Of a stretch of DNA of 25,773 nt, positions 6,611 to 14,985 are shown piece after piece. The DNA comes from Clostridia bacterium (GTDB taxonomy: Bacteria > Bacillota > Clostridia > Oscillospirales > CAG-272), in the NCBI GenBank assembly GCA_017612495.1, contig JAGAFQ010000105.1, positions 1 to 25,773 on the forward strand, given 5' to 3'. The position numbers and the translations under genes are program-made. Below the pieces are notes generated by a model. The model saw only the letters and a program-made list of their open reading frames with translations. It was not told the origin of the DNA and did not search any database. Numbering within the stretch: the stretch's first letter is position 1; each line of letters opens with the position of its first letter.

Positions 6611-7330
6611 ATGCAAAATAACAGCCCTGCCGAAAAGAAAAAAGGAATACACACCGATCACAGAAAAAGGATGCGCGGCAAAGTGGTTAGCGGTAACGAG
6701 AAGACGCTTGATGCCCATAACCTTTTGGAGCTGCTGCTTTTTTATTCGATACCGCGCCGCGATACGAATCCGCTTGCGCACGAGCTTATCGATAAATACG
6801 GCACTCTTTCGGGCGTTTTTGACGCCGACTATCAAAGCCTTTGCAAGACCGACGGTGTGAGTGAAAGCACCGCAGTTCTTATCAAAGCGATAAGAGAGGT
6901 CATGCGCCGATATGATATCGAAGAATATGACGGCAAGCCGGTGCTTGACAGCTTTGATAAGATCGGTGACTATCTTGTCAAATACTATCGCGGACTTTCA
7001 AAAGAGATCGTCTACGTGATGCTTTTCGATAACGGCAAAAGGCTCATCTCTACCGAAAAGATACACGAGGGCTCGGTCAATTCGGCGCTCGTCGATTATT
7101 CAAAAATCGTAAAGCTTGCCATCGAACGGAACGCTTCGAGCATCGTCATTGCGCATAATCATCCGCTGGGGCAGGCGCTGCCGTCCGGCGACGACCTTTC
7201 GACCACGCGAACGCTCAAAGGACTTTTCGAGCTTATGAAAATTCCGCTTTGCGAGCATTACATAATCGCGGGCAACAATTATTTCGGCTTGATCTGCGGC
7301 AGATCGGGCAGATTTAAAAACAGAGAATAA
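6611..7330 (+). CDS. radC: RadC-like JAB/MPN-domain protein
   Basis: RadC-family protein of 239 residues. An N-terminal helix-hairpin-helix-like region (about 30-100, LLELLLFYSIPRRDTNPLAHELI) is followed by a C-terminal JAB/MPN metalloprotease-like domain. The metal motif is complete: Glu153, HNH at 182-184 and SGDD with Ser192 and Asp195. Despite the name, a role in recombinational repair is not established for the family, and its biochemical activity is unknown. The frame runs upstream to 6578, but the ATG at 6611 has AAAGGG about nine bases before it. It starts 70 bases after the TIM-barrel gene and ends in a hairpin that includes its stop codon. Confidence 0.9.
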   Translation: MQNNSPAEKKKGIHTDHRKRMRGKVVSGNEKTLDAHNLLELLLFYSIPRRDTNPLAHELIDKYGTLSGVFDADYQSLCKTDGVSESTAVLIKAIREVMRRYDIEEYDGKPVLDSFDKIGDYLVKYYRGLSKEIVYVMLFDNGKRLISTEKIHEGSVNSALVDYSKIVKLAIERNASSIVIAHNHPLGQALPSGDDLSTTRTLKGLFELMKIPLCEHYIIAGNNYFGLICGRSGRFKNRE

Positions 7331-7358
7331 GGGCCGGGCGATTTTGCCCGCCCTTATT
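7326..7358 (+). terminator. Terminator after radC
   Basis: Hairpin with arms AATAAGGGCcGGGC and GCCCGCCCTTATT, 13 or so pairs with a single bulged C and a GATTTT loop. It is GC-rich, but the following tract (GTATATTTTTG) is an imperfect T-run, so termination may be moderate. Confidence 0.6.
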
Positions 7359-7388
7359 GTATATTTTTGCAAAAAATCTATAAATCTC

Positions 7389-7417
7389 TTGACAAATATA
7401 CAAAAATATACTAAAAT
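7389..7417 (+). promoter_or_regulatory. Promoter of argGH
   Basis: Consensus TTGACA (7389-7394), a 17-base spacer and TAAAAT (7412-7417). It lies 37 bases before the argG ATG and after the radC hairpin. Confidence 0.65.
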
Positions 7418-7418
7418 A

Positions 7419-7436
7419 TCAGCATATTTATTCAAA
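7419..7436 (-). promoter_or_regulatory. Candidate ArgR operator (ARG box)
   Basis: Read on the minus strand, TTTGAATAAATATGCTGA fits the ARG box consensus WNTGAATWWWWATTCANW at 16 of 18 positions. It begins one base after the -10 and covers the expected transcription start, a position suited to repression by ArgR with arginine. It is AT-rich sequence, so a chance match cannot be excluded. Confidence 0.45.
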
Positions 7437-7454
7437 ATAAACGGAGAGATCAAA

Positions 7455-8681
7455 ATGGATAAAAAAGATATCAAAAAAGTAGTTTTGGCATATTCGGGAG
7501 GTCTTGACACCTCGATAATCATCCCGTGGTTAAAAGAAAACTATAATAACTGCGAGGTCATCGCCGTGTCGGGCAACGTCGGCCAGGCGGATGAGCTTGA
7601 AGGTCTTGAAGAAAAAGCGATAAAGACGGGCGCATCTAAACTTTATATACTCGACCTTACCGATGAATATGTTGATGAATATATCATACCGACGATGAAA
7701 GCCGGAGCAATATATGAAGACTATCTTTTGGGAACGAGCCACGCACGTCCCTGCATCGCCAAGGGACTTGTCGAGATAGCGAAAAAAGAAAACGCAGATG
7801 CGATCTGTCACGGCTGCACGGGCAAGGGTAACGACCAGGTGCGCTTTGAACTCGCCATAAAGCATTTTGCCCTCAATATGCCGATAATCGCCCCGTGGAG
7901 AGAGTGGAGCATCAAATCGCGCGACGAAGAGATCGACTATGCCGAAAAGCACAATATTCCTTTGAAGATCAACCGCGAAACGAACTATTCAAAAGATAAA
8001 AACCTTTGGCATCTGTCGCACGAGGGAATGGATCTCGAAGATACAAAAAACGAGCCTCTTTATGAGAAAAAGGGCTTTTTGGAAATGGGCGTATCTCCGA
8101 TTTCCGCGCCCGATAAGCCCACATACGTGACCCTCGAATTCGAAAGCGGAATTCCCGTTGCGCTCGACGGTGTAAAGATGAGCGCGAAGGATATTATTCT
8201 CAAACTCAATGAACTCGGCGGCAAAAACGGCATCGGAATCATCGACATCGTTGAGAACAGACTTGTCGGCATGAAGTGCCGCGGCGTATATGAAACCCCC
8301 GGCGGAACGATCCTTTACCGTGCGCACGAGGCGCTTGAAAGCATCTGTCTTGACAAGCTGACCTTGCACGAAAAACAGCGTCTGTCGATAACCTTTGCGG
8401 AGCTTGTCTATAACGGACAGTGGTTCACTCCTCTTCGCGAAGCGCTTTCGGCATTCGTCGATTCGACGCAGAAGAACGTTACCGGTTGGGTAAAGCTCAA
8501 GCTCTATAAGGGCAACATCATCAAAGCAGGTGTCGACAGCAAATATTCGCTCTATTCCGAGGATATCGCCACATTCGGCGAAAGCGACTACGATCAGACC
8601 GATTCGCGCGGATTTATCAATCTTTACGGTTTGCCCATCAAGGTCAGCGCCCTCGTTGACGAGAAAAATAAAAACAAGTAA
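7455..8681 (+). CDS. argG: Argininosuccinate synthase
   Basis: Joins citrulline and aspartate with ATP to give argininosuccinate, the penultimate step of arginine synthesis, in the cytosol. The product is 408 residues, as usual for the family. The N-type ATP pyrophosphatase loop AYSGGLDTS is at residues 12-20. The family motif GCTGKGNDQVRFE and the ligand segments TSHARPCIA and KINRETNYSKDKNLWHLS are intact. The frame extends upstream to 7344, but the ATG at 7455 has GGAGAG nine bases before it, lies after the promoter, and matches the family N-terminus. argH follows after 14 bases. A probable ARG box overlaps the transcription start. Confidence 0.97.
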   Translation: MDKKDIKKVVLAYSGGLDTSIIIPWLKENYNNCEVIAVSGNVGQADELEGLEEKAIKTGASKLYILDLTDEYVDEYIIPTMKAGAIYEDYLLGTSHARPCIAKGLVEIAKKENADAICHGCTGKGNDQVRFELAIKHFALNMPIIAPWREWSIKSRDEEIDYAEKHNIPLKINRETNYSKDKNLWHLSHEGMDLEDTKNEPLYEKKGFLEMGVSPISAPDKPTYVTLEFESGIPVALDGVKMSAKDIILKLNELGGKNGIGIIDIVENRLVGMKCRGVYETPGGTILYRAHEALESICLDKLTLHEKQRLSITFAELVYNGQWFTPLREALSAFVDSTQKNVTGWVKLKLYKGNIIKAGVDSKYSLYSEDIATFGESDYDQTDSRGFINLYGLPIKVSALVDEKNKNK

Positions 8682-8695
8682 TTCAGAGGTACACA

Positions 8696-10066
8696 ATGGC
8701 TAAAATGTGGGAAGGCAGAACAAGCGGAAAAACAAGCGAGATAGCCGATGATTTCAATTCGTCGATCCGCTTTGACTGCCGCTTGATACTTTGCGATATC
8801 AAGGGGAGTATGGCTCACGCGGCTATGCTCGGATATTGCAATATCATCACAAAGGCTGAAAGTGAGCTTTTGATCTCGGAGCTTGAAAAACTCTATGGCG
8901 AGGCTGAAAACGGAACTCTTAAAATAGATTACGGTGCCGAAGATATACATATGTTTATCGAGGAAGAACTCACAAAGCGCATAGGCGACGTGGGCAAAAA
9001 ACTGCACACCGCGAGAAGCCGCAACGACCAGGTGGCTCTCGATTTCAGGCTATATATTAAGGAATTCTGCGATACGGCAGTCGAGAAATTGAAGGCGCTC
9101 ATTGCGGAATGTTCGTCTCTTGCATATAAAAATGCCGATACGATCATGCCGGGTTATACCCATTTGCAGAGGGCACAGCCCATAACTTTCGGGCATCATA
9201 TATGCGCATATTGTATGATGCTTTTGCGTGATATCGACCGCATTTGCGATTGCAAAATGAGAACTGACGTATCGCCCATCGGCTCCTGCGCTCTTGCCGG
9301 AACGACTTTTCCGACCGACCGCGGATATGAGGCTGAAAAACTCGGCTTTGCTTCGGTTTGTAAAAATTCCGTTGACGGTGTTTCGGACCGCGATTTTGCC
9401 CTTGAAATTTTGAGTGATATTTCGATAGTGATGATGCACCTTTCGCGCTTTTCGGAGGAACTTATCTTGTGGTCGGGCGCCGAATTCGGTTTTATCGAGC
9501 TTTCAGACGATTTTACCACCGGCTCGTCGATCATGCCGCAAAAGAAAAATCCCGATATGGCGGAATTGGTACGCGGAAAGACCGGCAGAGTTTACGGCGA
9601 TCTTTTTGCGCTTTTGACTACCTTAAAGGGTTTGCCGCTTGCATATAACAAGGATATGCAGGAGGATAAAGAGAGTGTCTTTGACGCCTGCGACACGCTT
9701 TGTATGTGCCTTGACGTCTTTTGCGGAATGATAAAGGGTTTAAAGGTCAACAAAGAAAATATGCGTCTTGCGGCGGCAAAGGGCTTTATCAATGCCACCG
9801 ACCTTGCCGATTATCTCGTTCTTAAGGGTCTGCCTTTCAGAAGCGCCTATAAGGTTTCGGGCAGGGTAGTTGCATATTGCATCGAAAACGGATTCGTTTT
9901 GGAAGATCTCCCCATAGAAACATACAAGAGTTTTGAAGAAAAGATCGAGGGCGACGTATATGACGCCATCGACCTTCATAACTGTGTTGTGCGCCGCGCG
10001 AGTGAGGGCGGTACCGCACCTGCAAACGTACTTTCGCAGATAGAATATATAAATTCAAAACTGTAA
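8696..10066 (+). CDS. argH: Argininosuccinate lyase
   Basis: Splits argininosuccinate into arginine and fumarate, the last step of arginine synthesis. The 456-residue length and the N-terminal KMWEGRTSGKTSE are typical. The fumarase/aspartase-superfamily signature GSSIMPQKKNPD is near residues 277-288 and carries the catalytic Ser of the flexible loop. HTARSRNDQVA (about residue 103) and GYTHLQRAQP (about 155) are the other conserved active-site blocks. It lies 14 bases after argG with AGAGG as ribosome site, and the pair ends in a strong hairpin. Confidence 0.97.
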   Translation: MAKMWEGRTSGKTSEIADDFNSSIRFDCRLILCDIKGSMAHAAMLGYCNIITKAESELLISELEKLYGEAENGTLKIDYGAEDIHMFIEEELTKRIGDVGKKLHTARSRNDQVALDFRLYIKEFCDTAVEKLKALIAECSSLAYKNADTIMPGYTHLQRAQPITFGHHICAYCMMLLRDIDRICDCKMRTDVSPIGSCALAGTTFPTDRGYEAEKLGFASVCKNSVDGVSDRDFALEILSDISIVMMHLSRFSEELILWSGAEFGFIELSDDFTTGSSIMPQKKNPDMAELVRGKTGRVYGDLFALLTTLKGLPLAYNKDMQEDKESVFDACDTLCMCLDVFCGMIKGLKVNKENMRLAAAKGFINATDLADYLVLKGLPFRSAYKVSGRVVAYCIENGFVLEDLPIETYKSFEEKIEGDVYDAIDLHNCVVRRASEGGTAPANVLSQIEYINSKL

Positions 10067-10071
10067 AAACT

Positions 10072-10110
10072 ACCGCAAAGGCAAAAATGTGTCTTTGCGG
10101 TGATTTTTTT
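10072..10110 (+). terminator. Terminator after argH
   Basis: Nine-pair stem ACCGCAAAG / CTTTGCGGT with a 12-base loop, followed by a run of seven T. Confidence 0.8.
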
Positions 10111-10122
10111 CTGCAAAAACTA

Positions 10123-10151
10123 TTGACTTTATCGCTTTATTATGATAAAGT
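10123..10151 (+). promoter_or_regulatory. Promoter of the yerC-his operon
   Basis: TTGACT (10123-10128), a 17-base spacer, TAAAGT (10146-10151). The ATG of yerC is 30 bases downstream of the -10. The whole element is covered by the dyad at 10126-10159. Confidence 0.5.
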
Positions 10152-10159
10152 GATAAAGT
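10126..10159. promoter_or_regulatory. 34-bp palindrome over the his promoter, probable YerC/HisR operator
   Basis: The right half holds two tandem copies of TGATAAAG (10143-10150 and 10151-10158). The left half is its inverted counterpart with two mismatches (CTTTATCG at 10127-10134 and CTTTATTA at 10135-10142). Arms of 17 bases thus meet at 10142/10143. The site spans from inside the -35 to beyond the -10, so an occupied operator would exclude RNA polymerase. The first gene downstream encodes a TrpR-fold DNA-binding protein, making autoregulation and control of histidine synthesis the simplest reading (inference). Confidence 0.65.
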
Positions 10160-10181
10160 ATTTTACAGAAAGAGGTTTACT

Positions 10182-10496
10182 ATGAGTTATCAAAACGAAT
10201 CGACCGACAGGCTTTTTGCTCTTATCAGCCTTTTGGATACACAAGAGGAGTGCAGGGCGTTTTTTGAAGATCTGTGTACGATAAAAGAAATACAGGATAT
10301 GGCTCAACGCCTTGACACGGCGTTTTTGCTCGCCAAGGGCGAAAGCTATATTTCCATTGCCGAAAAGGTCAAGGTGAGCACCGCCACGATAAGCCGTGTG
10401 AACAGGGCGCTCAGCTACGGCTGCGACGGATATAAGAATGCCATTGCAAAAATGGAAGATTCGATCAAAACGGATAAAACGGAGAATAAACAATGA
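10182..10496 (+). CDS. yerC: YerC/YecD-family TrpR-like regulator, probable histidine-operon repressor
   Basis: A 104-residue all-helical protein of the YerC/YecD branch of the TrpR superfamily. The N-terminal half (LFALISLLDTQEECRAFFEDL) matches the dimerisation helices. The helix-turn-helix is YISIAEKVKVSTATISRVN (about 63-81), in which ATISRVNRALSYG is characteristic of the branch. Members next to his genes in Firmicutes have been proposed to repress histidine synthesis and called HisR. Here it is the first gene of a full his operon, overlaps hisZG by four bases (ATGA), and stands behind a large promoter palindrome. The ribosome site is AAAGAGG. Whether histidine is the corepressor cannot be told from sequence. 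Confidence 0.9.
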   Translation: MSYQNESTDRLFALISLLDTQEECRAFFEDLCTIKEIQDMAQRLDTAFLLAKGESYISIAEKVKVSTATISRVNRALSYGCDGYKNAIAKMEDSIKTDKTENKQ

Positions 10497-12061
10497 CTAT
10501 CAACGATTCTTGCCTTTCAAACAGCGAAAAAATCATTTTCGCTTTGAGAGAGATCTATAAAAAACACGGCTATTCGCCTTATCGGATGAGCAAATTCGAG
10601 GAGTACGACCTTTATGCTCAAAACAAAGATTTTCTTGTTTCGGATAACGTAATAACGTTTAACGATACCGACGGCAAGCTTTTGGCGCTGAAGCCTGACG
10701 TCACTCTTTCGATAATCAAAAACAACATGAATTCGGGCATTGAACTGCAAAAGCTTTTTTACAGCGAAAACGTCTATCGCGTATCAAAGGGAAGCGGCAC
10801 CTATAAAGAGATAATGCAGACGGGCGTCGAGTGCATAGGCAAGGTAAAATACGAAGACATTTTCGAGATCATTTGTCTTGGCGCAGAGAGCCTGTCGGCA
10901 ATTTCAAAATCATCGCTCATCGCCGTTTCAAATCTTGATATTCTTTTCGATCTGATAAAAAAGATAACGCCTCCCGCCGAGAGCCAAAAGGCGCTTTTTG
11001 ACGCCATCGCCGAGAAGAATACCGATGGGATAATCGGCATCTGCGGCGAATCGGAAAACAGCGAAAAGCTATGCGCCCTTTGCAAGATGAGCGAAAACGT
11101 CAAAAATGCCTCAAAGTCCATTCGGGCGATAGCGGGCGATTCATACGGCGATTTCTATTCGCTCCTTGACGATTTGGCAAAGAGCGAATACAGCGACAAC
11201 ATTTGTATCGATTTTTCCGTCACGGGAGATATAAATTATTATAACGGCATCGTCTTCAAGGGCTTTATTCCGAAAGTGCCGAGCTACGTGCTCTCGGGCG
11301 GACAGTATGATAAACTGATGCGAAAAATGGGCAAGAGCGAAAACGCCGTCGGCTTTGCCGTTTATACAGATATACTCGAAAGGCTCGATATCAAAAACGC
11401 AGACGATGAAAGCGGCGATTTTGACGGATATATAAACATAGCGCTGCCGAAAGGCAGGCTCGGCGAAAAGGTCTATGAGATCTTTTCAAGGGCGGGATAT
11501 GAGTGTCCGTCAATTCTCGATAAGAGCAGAAAACTCATTTTTGAAAACCCCGAAAACAAGGTGCGATATTTCTGGGTCAAGCCATCCGACGTGCCGATCT
11601 ACGTTGAAAGGGGCGCCGCCGATATCGGTGTTGCGGGCAAAGATATATTGCTCGAATACGAGCCTGACGTCTTTGAACTTTGCGATATGAAAATGGGCAA
11701 GTGCCGCATGGCGGTCGCCGCGCCGAAAAACTTCTGCGACGACCTTTCAAAAACGCTGCGCGTCGCCACGAAGTTTTCAAATATCGCAAAGAACTATTAC
11801 CGCTCAAAGGGCAGAGATATCGACATAATCCACTTGAACGGCTCGATAGAGCTTGCGCCGATATTGGGGCTTTCAGACGTTATCGTGGATATCGTCGAAA
11901 CGGGCACGACACTCAAAGAGAACGATTTGGAGGTCTTTGATACCGTAGTGCCGATAAGCGCAAGGCTTATTTCAAACAAGGCTTCATATAAATTCAAGGG
12001 CGAAAAAATAGGCAAGATCGCCAAAGCGATAGCTTTTGCCTCGGAGGAAAACGAGAAATGA
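10493..12061 (+). CDS. hisZG: HisZ-HisG fusion: ATP phosphoribosyltransferase regulatory and catalytic subunits in one chain
   Basis: First committed step of histidine synthesis: ATP plus PRPP to phosphoribosyl-ATP. Residues 1-310 are HisZ, a histidyl-tRNA synthetase-like regulatory domain, with the motif 2 block LLALKPDVTLSI followed by FYSENVYRVS and the motif 3 block VLSGGQYDKLMRKMG. They lack the anticodon-binding domain of true HisRS. From residue 313 (YINIALPKGRLGEKV) to 522 it is a short-form HisG of about 210 residues, with the PRPP loop DIVETGTTLKENDLEV. The reading frame runs through without break, so a 522-residue fusion is encoded. HisZ is usually a separate protein of 300-400 residues. 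The gene overlaps yerC and hisD by four bases each. Confidence 0.92.
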   Translation: MTINDSCLSNSEKIIFALREIYKKHGYSPYRMSKFEEYDLYAQNKDFLVSDNVITFNDTDGKLLALKPDVTLSIIKNNMNSGIELQKLFYSENVYRVSKGSGTYKEIMQTGVECIGKVKYEDIFEIICLGAESLSAISKSSLIAVSNLDILFDLIKKITPPAESQKALFDAIAEKNTDGIIGICGESENSEKLCALCKMSENVKNASKSIRAIAGDSYGDFYSLLDDLAKSEYSDNICIDFSVTGDINYYNGIVFKGFIPKVPSYVLSGGQYDKLMRKMGKSENAVGFAVYTDILERLDIKNADDESGDFDGYINIALPKGRLGEKVYEIFSRAGYECPSILDKSRKLIFENPENKVRYFWVKPSDVPIYVERGAADIGVAGKDILLEYEPDVFELCDMKMGKCRMAVAAPKNFCDDLSKTLRVATKFSNIAKNYYRSKGRDIDIIHLNGSIELAPILGLSDVIVDIVETGTTLKENDLEVFDTVVPISARLISNKASYKFKGEKIGKIAKAIAFASEENEK

Positions 12062-13338
12062 TAAAGATCTATAAATATTCCGATGTGACGGCGGATGAAA
12101 TATTTGCAAGAGACACGCAAAAGTGCGACGTCGAAAATGCCGTTTCAAAGATAATCGACGACGTTCGTCAAAACGGAGATAAGGCGCTTTTTGAGTACAC
12201 CGAAAAGTTCGACGGCGTAAAGCTTTCGTCGCTTCGCGTTTCAAAAGAAGAAATCGACGACGCGCTGGAAAAGGTCGATGAAAAACTGCTTTGCGTCATA
12301 AAAAAAGCGGCGGAAAACATTAAAAATTTTCACGAGAAGCAAAAGCGCCAGGGCTTTATCATCAACGATGAAAACGGTATTTTGATGGGACAAAAGGTCA
12401 TTCCCATTGACAGGGTAGGTCTTTACGTTCCTGGCGGCACGGCGGCATATCCGTCGACCGTGCTTATGGATTCGATCCCCGCAAAGCTTGCGGGTGTTCG
12501 TTCGCTGGTCATGGTGACTCCGCCTCAAAAAAACGGTGAGATAAATCCCGTTATTTTAGCGGCGGCAAGCATTGCAGGAGTCGATGAGATATATAAAGTC
12601 GGCGGTGCGCAAGCCATTGCCGCTTTGGCATACGGCACGAAGACGATAAAAAAGGCGGATAAGATCGTGGGACCCGGCAACGCCTTTGTCGCGGAAGCGA
12701 AAAAGCAGGTCTTCGGCAGAGTGTCAATCGATATGATCGCCGGTCCGAGCGAAATTATGATAATGGCTGATAAAGCATCATCGCCTATGTGCGTTGCCGC
12801 CGATATGCTCTCTCAGGCAGAGCATGACAAAAACGCATCCGCCGTGCTCGTCTGCGATGACGACGCATTCGCAAAAGCGGTGTCGGATGAGCTTGAAAAG
12901 CAGATACCGAAGCTTAAACGCTGTGAGATCGCAAGGGCATCCATCGATTCTAACGGAAAGATAATCGTTGTTGACAAGCTTAAAACCGCCATTGACGTCA
13001 TAAACGAGATAGCGCCAGAGCATCTTGAAATTTGCACCGACGATCCGTTTGACTATCTTGACGGAATCAGAAATGCAGGCTCGATCTTTTTGGGCAGAAA
13101 CTGCCCCGAAGCGCTCGGCGACTATCTTTCGGGCGCAAATCACACCTTGCCCACAAGCGGCTCTGCCAAGTTTTCATCCCCCTTATCGGTCGATGATTTC
13201 ATAAAGAAAACACAATATACTTACTATACGAAAGATGCGTTTTTGAGAGTGTGCGACGACGTTGCCGCCTTTGCTGACAGTGAGGGACTCGGCGCTCACG
13301 CATACAGCGCACTTTGCCGCAAAGAGGAAAAACAATGA
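12058..13338 (+). CDS. hisD: Histidinol dehydrogenase
   Basis: NAD-dependent, zinc-containing enzyme that takes histidinol through histidinal to histidine, the last two oxidations of the pathway. The 426-residue length is normal. Zinc and catalytic residues are all present: Gln253 and His256 in LSQAEHD, the catalytic pair Glu321-His322 in APEHLE, Asp355 in EALGDYLSG, and His414 in GLGAHAYSA. YVPGGTAAYPSTVLM and GPGNAFVAEAK are further family blocks. It overlaps hisZG by four bases (ATGA) and hisC by four. Confidence 0.97.
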   Translation: MIKIYKYSDVTADEIFARDTQKCDVENAVSKIIDDVRQNGDKALFEYTEKFDGVKLSSLRVSKEEIDDALEKVDEKLLCVIKKAAENIKNFHEKQKRQGFIINDENGILMGQKVIPIDRVGLYVPGGTAAYPSTVLMDSIPAKLAGVRSLVMVTPPQKNGEINPVILAAASIAGVDEIYKVGGAQAIAALAYGTKTIKKADKIVGPGNAFVAEAKKQVFGRVSIDMIAGPSEIMIMADKASSPMCVAADMLSQAEHDKNASAVLVCDDDAFAKAVSDELEKQIPKLKRCEIARASIDSNGKIIVVDKLKTAIDVINEIAPEHLEICTDDPFDYLDGIRNAGSIFLGRNCPEALGDYLSGANHTLPTSGSAKFSSPLSVDDFIKKTQYTYYTKDAFLRVCDDVAAFADSEGLGAHAYSALCRKEEKQ

Positions 13339-14393
13339 GCAGATTTTTTTCTGAAAAATTCGATGCGCTCGTGCCCTACGTGCCGGGCGAACAACCGAAA
13401 GAACGAAAGTTCATAAAACTCAATACAAACGAATCTCCCTATCCCCCGTCGCCTATGGCACAGCGCTTGTCGCGCGAAGCCGCAGGTGATCTTGAGCTTT
13501 ATCCCGACCCCGAGCTCTGCGCCCTTTGCAAGATCGGCGCCGAAAAATTCGGAGTTTCATCTGACGAGATCACCTTTTCAAACGGCTCCGACGAGATCTT
13601 GAATTTCGCTTTTGCCGCATATTGCGACGATAAGACCCCCGCGATCTTTCCTGCGATCTCATACGGTTTTTATCCCGTTTTCGCAAAAGTGAACCGCGTG
13701 CCGTATTCGCAAATTCCGCTCAAAGATGATTTTTCGATAAACGTCGATGATTATCTGAACGTCGGCGGTACCGTATTTTTGGCAAATCCGAATGCGCCGA
13801 CGGGCATTGCGCTTTCGCGCTCGGAGATAGAAAAGATCGTTGCTTCAAATCCCGACAATATGGTCGTTATTGACGAGGCTTACGTCGATTTCGGCGCCGA
13901 GAGCGCGATACCGCTCATCCGCAAATACGATAATTTGCTTGTGTGCGGCACGTTTTCAAAATCGCGTTCCATGGCAGGTGCGCGTTTGGGCTATGCCGCA
14001 GCGAGCAAAGAGATAATCGCCGATATGAACACTTTGCGCTTTTCGACGAATCCCTACAACGTCAACCGTCAAACGGCGGCTGCCGGAGTGGGGGCGCTCT
14101 TTGACGACGAATATTTCGCTTTCAACTGCAAAAAGATCATCGCAACGCGCACAAAGACGGCAAAGGCGCTCAAAAAACTCGGCTTTGTGCTGACCGATTC
14201 AAAGGCAAATTTCATATTCGCAAAGCACAAGACCTTTAGCGGAAAAGAAATATATCAAAAACTGCGTGAATGCGGCATTTTGGTAAGGCATTTTGACAAG
14301 CCGGAGATCTGCGATTATTGCAGGATCACCGTGGGCAGTGAAGAAGAAATGGAAATTTTCGTTGATACGATCTCGAAAATAGTTGGTGCTTGA
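13335..14393 (+). CDS. hisC: Histidinol-phosphate aminotransferase
   Basis: PLP-dependent fold-type I transaminase that converts imidazole-acetol phosphate and glutamate to histidinol phosphate. The 352-residue protein shows KLNTNESPYPPSP at the N-terminus, LANPNAPTG for the cofactor ring, VIDEAYVDF, and the PLP lysine Lys209 in GTFSKSRSMAGARLGY. The frame opens upstream at 13314, but the ATG at 13335 overlaps the hisD stop (ATGA), has AGAGGAA before it and begins like the family. hisB starts one base after its stop codon. Confidence 0.96.
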   Translation: MSRFFSEKFDALVPYVPGEQPKERKFIKLNTNESPYPPSPMAQRLSREAAGDLELYPDPELCALCKIGAEKFGVSSDEITFSNGSDEILNFAFAAYCDDKTPAIFPAISYGFYPVFAKVNRVPYSQIPLKDDFSINVDDYLNVGGTVFLANPNAPTGIALSRSEIEKIVASNPDNMVVIDEAYVDFGAESAIPLIRKYDNLLVCGTFSKSRSMAGARLGYAAASKEIIADMNTLRFSTNPYNVNRQTAAAGVGALFDDEYFAFNCKKIIATRTKTAKALKKLGFVLTDSKANFIFAKHKTFSGKEIYQKLRECGILVRHFDKPEICDYCRITVGSEEEMEIFVDTISKIVGA

Positions 14394-14394
14394 T

Positions 14395-14985
14395 ATGAGA
14401 TATTCAAAAATAGAAAGAAAGACTGCCGAAACCGATATAGTTTTAGAGCTTGATCTTGACGGCAGCGGAAAGAGCGAGATAGATACGGGCATAGGATTTC
14501 TTGACCACATGCTCACCCTCTTTTCTCATCACGGCTCATTCGATCTTAAAGTTTTGTGCCGCGGAGATATAAACGTCGATTACCATCACTCGACGGAGGA
14601 TATAGGCATCTGCCTCGGCGAGGCATTTTCAGAAGCCCTCGGCGATATGCGCGGAATCTGCCGCTACGGCGATATAATCTTGCCGATGGATGAGACGCTT
14701 ATTATGGCTTCCTGCGATTTTTCGGGCAGAAGCTTTTTGGGCTTTTTGTGCGATATGCCGACAGAAAAGGTCGGCGATTTTGACACCGAGCTTTGCGAGG
14801 AGTTCTTCTATGCCTTTGTAAGACGCGCCGAATGTGCTTTGCACATAAGAAAAATGGCGGGCAGCAATTCGCATCACATAATCGAGGGCGTATTCAAAGC
14901 CGTCTCACGTGCGCTTTCTGCGGCTTGCAGAATAGATGAAAAACAAAAGGATTTGATTCCGTCTACAAAAGGGGTATTGAAGTGA
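14395..14985 (+). CDS. hisB: Imidazoleglycerol-phosphate dehydratase
   Basis: Manganese enzyme that dehydrates imidazoleglycerol phosphate to imidazole-acetol phosphate. At 196 residues it is the monofunctional form with no fused phosphatase; the phosphatase step is supplied by hisK. The duplicated metal motifs are visible: FLDHMLTLFSHHG, DYHHSTEDIGI and, in the second half, GSNSHHIIEG. A TTG twelve bases earlier is in frame, but the ATG at 14395 fits the family start. The preceding ribosome site is weak (GGTG), consistent with coupling to hisC. Its stop overlaps the GTG start of hisH. Confidence 0.96.
   Translation: MRYSKIERKTAETDIVLELDLDGSGKSEIDTGIGFLDHMLTLFSHHGSFDLKVLCRGDINVDYHHSTEDIGICLGEAFSEALGDMRGICRYGDIILPMDETLIMASCDFSGRSFLGFLCDMPTEKVGDFDTELCEEFFYAFVRRAECALHIRKMAGSNSHHIIEGVFKAVSRALSAACRIDEKQKDLIPSTKGVLK

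Noticed and set aside
7989..8696. Minus-strand frame of 235 codons opposite argG
   Set aside because: It is fully antisense to a conserved enzyme, without a start signal or family resemblance; long shadow frames are expected with this codon usage.
10067..10181. Histidine T-box or attenuator leader before the his operon
   Set aside because: After the argH terminator there are only about 70 bases before yerC, filled by the promoter and dyad. There is no His-codon run, no specifier loop and no second terminator.
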